This document shows, one piece after another, positions 1-12,300 of a stretch of 64,000 nucleotides of DNA. Under the pieces are notes generated by a model. That model was not told the origin of the DNA, searched no databases, and saw only the letters and a program-made list of their open reading frames with translations. How positions within the stretch are numbered: the stretch's first letter is position 1; each line of letters starts with the position of its first letter. Position numbers and translations under genes: made by a program. The stretch covers positions 186,001 through 250,000 of the forward strand of contig VWZX01002701.1 of the NCBI GenBank assembly GCA_013399015.1. The letters are read 5' to 3'. This DNA comes from Galbula dea (Eukaryota; Chordata; Aves; Piciformes; Galbulidae).

Positions 1-447
1 CTTGTCAGCCACTTTTCATGTCTTTATCAAAGCCTCTGCAATCTAGGTACAGCTCACAAAGGTTTTTCCCTTATTTTTGATGCAGTAGTAATACACCTTT
101 TAAGGCTAGAAAAAAAGAAAGACTTGGGCTAATTCATTTTGCTGCAGAAGAAATCACTGCAGTTTTTAAAGTCTCGGAAGGAACATGGAAAATAATACTT
201 AATTTAGTTTTTTTCTTACTTAAAATTATGTTTGGTTATTACTGACCATTGCAGCTTTGTGAACTAAGACCTTAATTCTCTGACTCTCCAATTCTCAGCT
301 GAGTGCTTTTCAGTCATGCTTTTAATACTGCTTTCAATTCAGGCTATCACCTGACATTCTAAAGTGCAGACTCTTGGTAAACTCACCAAATTTGCCACCT
401 TGTTGGTGTGCAGAGAAGACTCTTACATTTCTTGTGTCTCATTTCAG
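1..447 (+). other. ATRX: ATRX intron 8, 3' part
   Basis: Non-coding sequence leading to the acceptor at 441-447 (atttcag). The frame is open from 374 into the exon, but the upstream residues do not resemble ATRX and the next conserved residue belongs to exon 8, outside the window. No repeat was recognised. Confidence 0.8.
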
Positions 448-3368
448 GTGGTGTGCTGAAGGTGGAAACTTGATCTGCTGTGACTTTTGCCATAACGCCT
501 TCTGTAAAAAGTGCATTTTGCGCAACCTGGGTCGAAAGGAGCTCTCGACCATACTGGATGAAAATAACCAGTGGCACTGCTATATTTGCCATCCAGAGCC
601 TTTGTTGGACTTGGTCACTGCATGTGACAGTGTCTTTGAAAATTTAGAACAGTTACTGCAACAAAACAAAAAAAAGATCAGAGTTGAAACTGAAAAAAGT
701 AAAATCTATGATCATACAGTCAAGTTTTCTCCAAAGAGAAATAATTCCAGTTGTAATGGTGAAGAAAAAAAACTAGATGATTCCTATTCAGGTTCACTAA
801 CATATTCTTATAAAGCACTAATTGTGCCAAAAGACTTGCTTAAGAAAACAAAAAAACTGGTTGAAACTACAGCCAATCTGAACTCTAGCTTTGTAAGCTT
901 TTTGAAAAACGCTGCCGAAAACGTCGACATAAGCCCAACTGTGCAACTTTGTCAGCTGAAAGCTTTTAAATCTGTGTTGAGTGACATGAAAAAGACTCAT
1001 CTGGCACTAGAAGAAGGCCTGAATCTGGAGATTCAAGCTTTGAATGTTAAAATCAAAGATAAAAATACCAAAGATAAAAAACCTGATGTTAGAGCAGAAA
1101 AAAATGAGGTGAAAAAAGAGGAAGGAAAGGAACAGGCGGCAGTGAAAGAGGATAGCGCTGTGAAGACACAGAGAAAAGTTGTATCGGAGCGGCCTGACGG
1201 TGAGCCCATGGATCAGAGTGTTCCGGCAGCAGAACAAGCAGATACCAAGCGTGCTTCTGGTGAAGATAAAAAGTCTGGCAGGAATGAAGAACCTCAGTAT
1301 GAACCTAATAGTACAGAGGCTTTAGACATGGATATAGTGTCCATTCCCTCATCTGTTCCTGAAGATATTTTTGAGACTCTAGAATCTGCTATGGAGATTC
1401 AGAATACATCAGATGAGCAAGACAATGCAAATACAGGAACAGAGCATGAGACTCTAAATTCAAATGCGAAATCGAGCACTCCTGTGAAAGATACCAAAGG
1501 TGGTGCTAAGTTCAAGTCATCAGCCAAAGGAACTAAAGAATTGGTCGTAAAATTGACTCCCGTTTCCCTTTCAGAGTCAACAGTTAAAGCCGAAGATCAA
1601 GACAGCAATCTACAAAAAGGAAGTAAGGATGTGCCTAAAGCAGAGAACTGTGACACTGCAACAGAAAATCATGATGCTGGCAGTGAACCTCCCACAGAGA
1701 ACGAAACTGTCTCGCTTGCAGAGGAGTCTGACCTCAGGAGATCACCGCGCGTGAAGACCACACCTCTGAGGCGCCAAGCAGACATCAGTCCTTTAACGTC
1801 CAACTCCGAAGAAGACAGCAATGACACGGCTAACGAGAAACGGAAGAGAAAATCCTCCAAGCAGCCAAGGAGGAAAAATGATAAGAGAAATTCTTCTGAG
1901 AGTGCTGTCGATGGGCCTAGCCCTAATAAACTTTCTAAATCCAAAAAGCCATATGCACTAGATAATAGCTCAGATTCTGATGAGATGCCAGCTGTCCTTA
2001 AAGAAGTGGCTATGATGAGTCGTAGTTCTTCAGATATTGATAGCAATAGCGAAGCAGCAGCGAACGATCAGGCTGCAGATTCGGTCAAGAATCAACCAGC
2101 AAAGGATGAAAACGGAAAACGAAAACGAAAAAGTTCCAGTTCTGGTTCCGATTTGGATGCTAAAAGGGGCAAATCAGCCAAAAATTCTGCTGCTGCTAAA
2201 AAGAAACGACAGAACTATTCAGATTCTTCCAACTATGATTCTGAGTTGGAAAAAGAAATCCAAATTTTGAGTAAAATTGAGGCTGCCAAAAAAGCCAAGA
2301 AAAAATACTCCCGAAAAGAAGAGAGTTATGATTCCTCTGAAGAGGAGCAGAGGAAAAAAGTGAGTAGTAAGAGAAAGACAAATTCAAAGAAACGGAGGGA
2401 GAAGTCTTCTGAAGATGACAATGCTGAGAAGTCTTCTCTGGAGAAGGAAACAAATGATTCTTCAAAAGATAAGAAACTTGGTAAGGGATCAGCTGCTAAA
2501 GAAAGGACAAACAGAGACTCGAAAGAAAAGACTGCAAAGGGAAAGCAGGATGAGTCTTCTGATGCTGAGAAGGCTTTACTGGAGAAAGAGGAGAGTTCTC
2601 CTAAAGGTGCAAAGCTAACTGAGGCTAAGAAGAGCAAGGATTTGAAAAAGAAAAAAGCAGAGGAAGATTCTTCTTCAGAGAGCACTGAAAAATCTGCAAA
2701 GAAAGAGCAGAGGTTTGACTCTCCAAAAGACAGGCTGAAGAATAAAAAAGGCTCAGAAAGCAAAGCAAAGAAATCTGAAAAACTGAAAAAGAAAAGTTAC
2801 AAGAAAGAAGATGATTCCTCTTCTGATGTGGAAAAGTCCTCTCTGGAGAAAGGAAGTAGCAATTCTTCTGAAAATGACAAAACTAAAACCGAACCGGTGC
2901 ATAGAGAAAAGAAAAGGAGGAATTTAAGAGAGAGAGTGTCTCAAAGAGTACAGCTAGATCTGTCCTCTGATGCTGAGAAATCTCCCCTGAAAGAGGAGAG
3001 TTCTTCTGAAGATGCTGCCCAGAGTAAAAAACAAACTGGAAGTAAAGAAAAGAAAAAGCCAGGTCACAAGAAGAAAATTCCCAAGAAAGAGCAGAATGAC
3101 TCCTTGTCCTCTTCTGATGAGGAGTCTTACGAGGACAATAAGAAAAAGATTAAAAGAGGGTCAGTGAAAGAAAGTAAAAAGAGTAACTTAAAAAAGAAAG
3201 TGTCAAAAAAGAAGGTGGTTGTCACTTCCTCTTCCTCATCTGATAAGGAGGAAAATGAAAATGATGAACAGAATTCAACAGGTGATGGAAGCAGTGATGA
3301 GCAGAAAATTATGCCGGTGACTGAAAACTTAATGCTGTCTGCTGGTACCGGATTTTGTCAGTCATCAG
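448..3368 (+). CDS. ATRX: ATRX exon 9 (giant central exon)
   Basis: This is the 2,921-base exon that carries most of the N-terminal half. The first base completes an Arg codon begun in exon 8. Residues 1-49 hold the Cys pairs C10/C11-x2-C14, C19-x2-C22 and C44-x2-C47 of the PHD-like finger, followed by the C-terminal ADD helix (LEQLLQQNKKK). The ADD fold reads the histone H3 tail; its GATA-like finger is encoded upstream of the window. Next comes a long Ser/Lys/Glu-rich region, probably disordered. It contains LVVKL at 365-369, matching the LxVxL HP1-binding motif of mammalian ATRX, many CK2-type acidic serine clusters, and an ESDLRRSPRVKTTPLRR segment that is nearly identical to mammals. The end (PVTENLMLSAGTGFCQSSG) is the segment bound by DAXX. 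Donor cag|gtgtgc. The open frame continues 10 codons into the intron, to a stop at 3398-3400. Confidence 0.97.
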
Positions 3369-6300
3369 GTGTGCAACAGCTACTCATCTACACATATTAG
3401 TACACTAACTGAGGAAATCTGTAAGATGGGGGTAACATTTACTAATGTAGAAGGGAAAGTACTCCTGAGTAGGCAATTACACCTTGAAACGTTTGCAGCC
3501 AGTTAGGTTTTCTGACACTGATTTGGAAGCACCCGTTTCCATTTGTGCATCTTGTCACTTGTGGGGAAAAAGGATGTCAGTGTGAAGGGAGAGGCTTGAG
3601 AAGCTGTAGTCTGTAACTGCAGCAGCACAGCTTTCAAAAGCCTGTTCCTGTCTTTGGCTGCCCAGATATTCAGCAGAAACTGGTTTGGGGTGATTGGTAT
3701 CTAGCGAGTTCCAGTTTGTCAGCTCATGGTTATGCACCAGAGATGAGTCTGAAGACTTGTGGCATCTGTTATTTAAAATCAAGTGGCTGATCTTTGCACC
3801 TCACAAGCTCCATGTAGCCTTACAAAGCTGTGTTAAGAGAGTTAAGTTAATTTTCAAGTAGAAAAAAGGAAATCTATTTGGTGTGTTGATTACCATGACA
3901 GGTAAACTGATTTACTTTTGTTTACTTCTAAACACATTTCGTAGCACTTTCTAGATGTGACTTTCCTCTGCGTCAGCCAAGAGGTAGAGTAGTTTGCAAA
4001 GCTGCAACTAGCCAACAAAAGTAAATAAAACAGCAATATGTTTATGAGGGCAGCAGAAGGGACATAGGTGCACTTTGGCTTTCTGAAAAAGCACTTGTAG
4101 ACTGACACTAAATGCAAAATGAGAAGGCTGGTGGTTCTTTATTAAACCAACCAAACAAAAACACACCAAAAAAACCCCACCCCCAAACAATGGAAACACC
4201 CAGACTTTAAATTAAACATAATGTTGTTCTTCATTCCCACAAACTTCATGTTGACTCACTTCCTCCCTAAGTTTTCCTGCAATTTAGTTTCTGGAGGGTT
4301 GTTAATCTTTGCAGATGCAAAGGTTGCTTTTCACAGGTGTGGGTTTAGAGCCCTGTAAGAGAGCAAAGATTGATGGCTTATGTTTCATATCATTGTGGAG
4401 GAACAGCTGGAAAACAAGTTTCTTATTCTGCCTGTTACACAGCCCTGTAATGTTTCTTTTTCAAGGTCCTTTGATGGAGCGAGTTTAGTTGTTTTTCTGA
4501 GCATGTGACACTGGGGCTTGGAGGGTTTTTCCTTGGTAGCTGCTGAAACCATGTTTTCCCCAGTGATGCCACTGCTGAGGGTGGTTGCAGATAATGAATG
4601 GTTTCACAGTGATGAACTTAGCTGCCACGGCTGATAAAACACTGCCCATAGACAACTGATAGCACTCAGTGACAGGAGCACTTACTGTAGAATCATGGGC
4701 TGGTTTGGGTTGGAAGGGACCTATAAAGGTCAGCTAGTCCAACCCCCTGCCATGAACTGAGATCAGAGGTTGGTCAGAGCCCCATCCAACCTGACCTGGA
4801 ATGTTTCCAGGGATGGGACATCTTCCACCTGTCTGGGCAACCTGGGCCAGGGTCTCACCACCCTCATTGTAAATAATCACCTGCCTGGACTTGCTGGCCA
4901 TGCTTCTTTTGATGCAGCCCAGGATACAGTTGACCATCTGGGCTGTGGCATCACTGGACCATCAAAGATAAATAGTGTACAAATAATATTGCTGATGTAT
5001 AGTGTGTGTTTAAAGACTTGGTATTGAAATGGCCCAGGAGGAAAAAGTTGGTTGTAATGTAAGAGGAGGTCTCTGAGGCAGGGAAAGTGATTGTTTCATT
5101 TGCAAGTCATAGGTGGAAAGATTGGATAATTACTGGATGGGAGAGATGATTAACAGTGTACAAATGGGGAAAATGAGATGGTAATGGGGGATGAGAGACA
5201 GCAGAGTTAGACTGAGAGGGAAGGGAGTTGGTTTAGCCTGGAGAGTGCTAAATATGGGGAGTCTTAATTGCTGTTTCCTAATCACCTAGTGGGTAGTTAC
5301 AGGGAAGGCTGAGCTGGATGCAGAACAGAAGGATTATAGGCTGTGGATACAAGTTTTGGCAAGGAAAACTCTTATTAAATAAAATAGATACTAGGGGGAA
5401 ATTATTTGAGGATAGTCAAAGCCTGAAGCTGTTTAGCCAGTCAAATTTTGGAGTCCCTGTCCTTGGAAATACTCAAAACTTGACTGGCCAAAGAAGTCTA
5501 GCTGTCACTTTGGGTTTAGCTCTGCTTTGAGGGTGGAGTTGAAGTAGACTACATCCAGAGGTCTCTTCCAACCTTAGTTATTGTAGGGCTCTATGAGAAT
5601 CTGCCTTTGTTACATGATTTTATGAGGAGACAGACTTGCCTTTCTCTTCAGTTTGCTTTTGTCTCAATAGGTGAATAAATAAATGAAGGAGTCTTTGCAG
5701 TGTCTGAACAAGCTCTGTAGGTTAATCTTTGAACAAGACTTAGAATCTGGGTTAACCAACAGGGTCCTTCTGTTGATCTAAGGACTTTCTGTGATCACCT
5801 CTTCCATAGTTCTGCCAGACATCTGACTAGTGGTAATTCCAGGACAAGTTTAGGTTAAAACCACTTGGAGCAAGCCTCTTGCAGCCTAGTTTTAGTCCAT
5901 TCTCCACAGGTAGAAAACAGTGAAACTTAGCAATGAGGAGCTCTCAGTTCATTAGGATTTTGAAGTCTTTCTTCCTGAGCTTAATTTCACTACCTAGTAG
6001 ATCTGACTTACTTATATGTGAGTCAGAAGAATGAGAGAAAAGAAAGGGAAAAAGGCCTAGGAGTGTGCTAGAAATAACCTGGCTTCCTCCAGTTCAGGCA
6101 GGAGGGTGCAGAAGAGCTCAAAGGCAGGAGTCATACAGTGCTGTTCTTCTGTGGTGCACGTCCAACTCTGCTGCTTTTGGTGTTCTTTCTGGATGAGACA
6201 GTATCCGTGTGGTGCAGCCCAGTTGGGGTCTTTGCAGTAAGGCCAGAACATGCAGTTTTCTAAGTCTTCACACACACAGCACAGAGGTACATGTATTGTA

Positions 6301-9300
6301 CTTGGTATTCTGAAAGCAAAAGCAAGCAAGGCTTGCTGTCCTGGAGTACACTTCTTAACAGCAGCAGGGTAGCTCAGCAGTTTGCTAGGTCTGTAACCTG
6401 TTTGATTGGGTCTTCTTTGCCATTTAGAGAAATTCAATAGTGGAGCTTGTGAAACAGAGCCAAGAACTTCTTGGGAAGCCTAATTGGTGGAGTTTTTTTA
6501 GGCTGTGTTTTGGTGTAAGAACCCAGATTTCACAGTATGCCAGGAGGGAAGGATTGCAGGTTGGGCCAAGTAGCAAGCATGAAAGCAAGCTTGAAAAACT
6601 AGGTACCATTATTAAGTATATCCAATTGAAAATATTTCTTCAAGTACAAATTAAGTATCATTTCAATATAGATAATATATAAACTATAATAGATATTATA
6701 GTATTTATAATAGTATGTATAATGTAAAAATAAATTTATATAATATAAATTTAAGTATATGATAAAAATTAAGTATACATAATAGAAAATATAGAAATAA
6801 ATATATAAATAACAAACATAAAGATTGTGTATGTCAAGATAGGTAGCAGACTTCTGTTTGCTAGTAGAGAAGTGGTATTACTGAGCTCTTTTTCTCTGGG
6901 GCATCTTGATGGAGACAACAGTTCACATGCTGTGTTGTTTATTGCTGCTTCTCCATGCCTTAAGTTTTTTATCTGTTGTGTTTGTTTGTTTGTTTGTTTC
7001 CCCTTCCTCCCCCAGGAGATGAGGGAGAGACTAAATCAAGGGCTGTCCCAATGGAGGAGGAGGAAGATGATGATGATGACGACCCTGAGAATAGGTATGA
7101 TACCATCCATAAGGACTTAAAACAGATTATAACACACCCTAGGCGTGGGCGCAAAGCGGCGCAACGGAAGAGCAAGCAGGTTGTAAAAACCACGGCTGCC
7201 TGCCTTGTAAAGACTCGCTCACGAGCTTCCTGCAAGTTTGAACAAGGGGCCAGAGAACAGAGGCCAAAACCCAGAAATGCAAAGAAAGTAAAGTGTTAGC
7301 TAACACACCTTGCGTAGGGTGTGTTATAAACGCGCTGCCGGCACTGTCCGTTTTCCGTTCCCGTTGCAAGCGTGAGGTTCGTGAGACAAGTGTTTGGTTC
7401 AGGCAGGTGAAAAGCTACTTAGAAATGTGAATTTCAGCTAGTTTTATGAATAGAAGGTATCAATTTGCACCTGTGCAGTGCTGGAATATTTTCAGATCGA
7501 ACTTGGTTATTGCTGTTACATGATTCACTTTGTGCTTTTTTTCATTTTTGATTGAGTCACCATTTCTCAATAAAGAGAAGACACAAATGTGGAGAGTCTA
7601 GTTTTAGATATTTTCAGCTGTTAATTAAACTTGAGTTTTAATCCACTAAAGAATACCTGAAGTGACTGATGTGATAGTTAAGGCCCTGATTCTACAAGCA
7701 CTGTGCATAGGCTCAACTGGTATCAAAGAGACTAATTATACATACACTTTTCAGCTCTTTGCATAGATATTTTCAGAAGTGTGGCTTATTTGTGTTGCTT
7801 CAGTTTCAAGTTCAATAAAAATGAATTTATGTGAGATAGAGTTAGTTAAGACATGTCATATTTTACCAGTACCATTGTCTTTACCAAAATTACCCTGGCT
7901 AGACAATGCCAAAGCTTTGTTTCCTAATGAGTGAATGCACAACATGCAGTCTTGCTCAATGAGGAGCCCAAGTTCCACTTTGGAAGTTACTGTAGTTAGA
8001 CTGAAGAGTCATTCAACAAATTTTTCTACAGTGTTTCAGAATTACTCTTTTCTTTTTGGCCATATAGCATGGATGGGATCAGCTTCATAGCTTTGCACAG
8101 TTGCTGATGGAGTCTTTCTGCTTCTGAGCCTTCCTAGTGTAGACTGTGGTATTTTTGTTTCACAGAGTTGTATGTTTTGATCCGTGGCTGAAGTACCTTT
8201 TCAAAACACTGTTTTATATCCTTCATGGACCTCAGTTTGGCATCAAAAGTTTGCTGCTGGTGTAGTTCTTGCTGCTTTTGAGTCATCAAATTCAAGCAAG
8301 TAATTCAGCTTTTAGGGACTTGACAGCACAGAGTCATAAGCAGAACATGGAAACCTTGGTGACAGGAGATTCTTCTAAGGGATGCTTTCATTTCAGTCCT
8401 GCTTTGGGTTTTATTTTTCCCTTTTGTGGTTTTTTTTTTTCTCTTGGTAGTTTGTTTCTGATGTGTTTCTGGTTGATAATTAAAAATGTTCCTGGGAAAT
8501 CTTCATGATTAGTTTCAGAGCTAGTTAAGCTAATTAATAACAATTGATAACAAACAAAACTAGGTTCAAGGAACGTGTAGGTGTGGTGCTTAGGGCCATG
8601 GTTTAGTGGCGTAGTGGTGATAGCTTGGTGGTTGGACCTGAGGATCTTAGAGGTCTCTTCCAACCCTAATGATTACATGATTCTAAATGAGTAACAGGAG
8701 TCTGGGGATTACCAGTCAGTTTCTGTACCTTGTCGTTAAGCTGAATGTTGAAGCTTTCACGTAGGGGTTGTTTTGAAGAGATACTGATGAGGTAGGGAGG
8801 TGTTTTTCAAGAAACATCTTGTCAGCCTTTCAGACATGTTAACTGGTATCTGCAGTCTGCTTTTAACAGTCCTCCTGGCTTGTACTTGGCACCAAAATCA
8901 GGTATCTAAAATGTAAAATGATGGAACACATTTCACCAAGTTAAAAGCTCGTTCTTCTGTTTACTCAGCACAAAGTGTTTAAGTAGTTTACCTACTATTC
9001 AGAGAAGTTGCCTATTTTCTTCCAGGCCAAAGAGGGTAACTAGTACCTACTGGGTATTTGTAGTGTGGGAACTCTCATGTTTGCAAGTCTCTAGTTTAGA
9101 TGTTCTGTTATTTGCATACCTTTGGATGTGCATGACATGAATATTAATAGTCTTGAAATCATGTTTGCCAAAATGCAATATCCAAGTGGGTCATAATATG
9201 ACATACAGTGCTGTATGCTTTCCTCTTCTGTTGTGTAATTATCTATTATTGGTCCTTCTGATCTTTTAAATGGTACTGTTTAATATGTTTGCAGTAGTTT

Positions 9301-12300
9301 TGTTTAATAAGAAGTTAATAGTGTATTTCATGCAGAATGCCTTTAAATATTTGATGGTTGCAATAAATTTTTGTAAAACATTTTTCTTGTCCAAGCATTT
9401 AATTTAATCCAACTCTTGACAGCTTGAAAATGAGACTGTTTCAACAAGGACAGTAGAGGATTTAGACCAAGGTGTTTGGCAGATTGCAATATTTTTTTTT
9501 CCTTAAACATATATGACATTTCATCCAAATCTTCATCTCTCAAACTATGTTTTAAATGGCTCTGAATTTTTTTAGTGATGTACCAAAGGCCCATTTAATT
9601 CAGTAGTGCTGAAAGAATAGTGGCTTTTATTGGCCACATAACAGTGTCTTCCCCTCACCCCTCCTTAGACACTTGTTTTGGGCAACCTTATTTCTGCATA
9701 TGACTAGTAGGTATTTATGAACACTAGGTGTGAGTTGATGCAGTCCAATTGGGAATAATACATCATGATCATTAACTGATATTTACCATTATGACTTTGG
9801 AAGAAGCAAAAAACTTAATTTCTACAGTGCTAGCATTGCCTCACCTAGAGTTTTGATCCTCTCTAAATACAGAGTCCATCCTATCAGCACTCTAAAACCT
9901 GTGAAGCAAACCAGTGCAGATTATCAGGTGGACTTGACTCCACAGCATGAGACTGCACCTACTGTTCCAGCTTTGCTGAGATGTCTGAAGGATAATTTGA
10001 ACTAGTCCAGTCCTGAGACTAAGCAAACCCTGGCTAACTCCCAGTTTGCCTGTCTCTTCTTAAAAGTCTCTTCTTTTAGCATAACTTAAAAAAATACTAG
10101 TAAGAGATTGGTTAGTTATAAATGTATGTTGTTGATGTCATTCTAACAGAGGTTGAAGTGTCAGGACAGGAAAATGTCCTTTATACAAACCTCCTGGTCT
10201 GTTTAGATAAGATGGAGTGAGGCAAGGCAACATGACATGCTCAAGGTCACAGCAGATCAGTGGCAGAAATGAATGAAGGCAATGCAGGGAGTTTTATTTT
10301 ATTTATTTATTATTATTTGGACTGCCTGAACTCCTGTGCTGGAGATTATACAGCTCCATGTGCTGCTTAATTAAATTCCTTCACAGTGTTCAGCTGTTAC
10401 ATCTGGTTGGCCAAGCTATCTTTTCTGTCCTTGACCCAAGTAAATACTGTGCTGTCTTCTGGTTTTCATGGGTTTCTCTGGAAGGATGTGAGTGGGGGAG
10501 TTCTCACACTGCCATAGCTTGTTTCTCTTGGTACTTGCAGTTTGGAGTTAAGGTAAATATTCAAATGTACAAGCTAGCATCTGAGGTTTCTCAGCTTAGA
10601 AACCTGGACACTCTAAATGGGTTGATATCTTAAAATAGGCATGTGATACATTATCCTGAGCCATGTATACTTTAATTTAAAACCAGTTTCAGGAGTCCAG
10701 TACTCAATTTATTCTTAATTCATGTAAGCCATGTGTGGCATCAGTCATTTGTCAGGTGCATTTACCAGAGACTTAATGGCTTTGGCTCTAATCTTGCTTA
10801 CACTTGTAATTCATACCAGATAGGTAGCTACATTAAAAATGGGAATCTTTTAAATACTGACCATCTCCACAATCTCTTACATTTGTAGCCTAACATCATG
10901 CCAGAAGAACACATTGAAGAGACTGTAGCTTTTTTTCACTGAACAGTTTCATCTCACTTTAAACCAAAGTGGTTAAATCTTTCTCCTAGCTAAAAAATAT
11001 CTTAATTTTCTGTCTTGGAGTAAAAAAGCAATAACATACCAAGCAATATAATAATAATTTATCAAAAACTAATGATTATACCCAATCTGTTTTGTGGTTA
11101 TGATTAATAGGAAAATAACATCATTATTTGTTGATGGGTAGTAGATTTTTCTGCTTTGTATTTTTAGGTGAATGATACTTTTGGCTTAGGTTTTTTTCCC
11201 TACCTTAAAAAAAAAAAAAAACCAAAAAAAAACCCCAAATAAAAATGTTATGTCTTCTTTTGTTAAGAACCAAAGTCAACCTTTGTTTAAAAATATGTGG
11301 CTAAATTGTTAAAGGTGACTTCTATGAAAGGTAAGTATTGGTATCCACATCCAAGTTGTGTTGTCTTTGCTAATGCAATTGAGGGCAGGCCAATAAAAGG
11401 CAAAGGCAGTGTTATAGACAGTGCTTTCAGGATTGAATTTCCAAGTTGTGCAGCTCTTTTTAGTGTTTCTTCTCTCTTTTGTCTTCCAAAGCAAAATTTG
11501 GGTGATAAGATTGGGTTGGGTTTTTTTTAAACAAGAAAAGCAGCCAGACTGCTGCTGTCTGCATTTCCTGGAGTAGGATTCAAGATTAATCATTTACATG
11601 AAAACCTTTTTTAAAGAGAAACCAACCTGGGATATTCCAGGCAGTTTCATTGTGAAGAAAAAGTTCTGACCATTAAGAGATGCAATAAATACAGTCTTAA
11701 TTTCTTATATAAGGAGCTATTTATTCTTCTTGCTATTATACGTGATTTGCTGGCTTTAAAAATAGAAAACCACAACACAACAACAAAAAAACTAAGTCCC
11801 TTTTCCAAATCTTCTGGAAGGACCTAATACTAGAAACATTTGGAAGAGGATGTTAGTTATCTGAGGACTTCAGTAAGTTTTCATTGGGTTCTTACTGTGA
11901 TCTCTTGATATATATGAAATTAAAGCTGTAACCAAGAGTGCTACATTTTAATCAGCTGTCCAGGAGCCATTTCTCAGAAGAGGGAGGAGTGTTCTGGATG
12001 CTGATGGATTAGTCTGTGACTCACTGAGGAATCTTAAATGTTTTTTAAAGCATTTTACTTCTGTCTTTTAATAACAACTGAATATACATTAGCATTAGGC
12101 TTCTTGGAAAATAGACTAGCACTCAGAAACCAGAACATTCTGTATCAAGTGCTAGGAAAGATCCTCTGGGAAAATTCCCTTTGAAAAGTGCTTTGGTTTA
12201 GGGACATCTTACATGCTGAGAAATGAAATGCATTGAAAACCTATTTTATAGTGCTATATAAAAAGAACAACCTTAATTTTCTGGTGTGTAAGCAGCTGCA

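Larger units (their letters stand above)
3369..7015 (+). other. ATRX: ATRX intron 9
   Basis: Intron of 3.6 kb. It contains an antisense CR1 piece (4688-4970), a degenerate sense CR1 piece (about 5440-5598) and an almost pure A/T tract (6655-6822). A 126-codon antisense frame at 6057-6437 has no recognisable family and is treated as chance. The acceptor is preceded by TTTG repeats and a C-rich tract. Confidence 0.85.

Noticed and set aside
1669..2763. Antisense frames of 125 and 145 codons within ATRX exon 9
   Set aside because: Ser/Phe/Leu-rich shadows of the Lys/Glu/Ser-rich ATRX coding strand.
6057..6437. 126-codon minus-strand frame with several Cys in ATRX intron 9
   Set aside because: No recognisable domain, no splice or promoter context, and it lies inside an intron on the opposite strand; probably chance.
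11205..11245. A-rich tract as the tail of a retroposed gene copy
   Set aside because: No coding or small-RNA sequence precedes it and no flanking duplication was seen.
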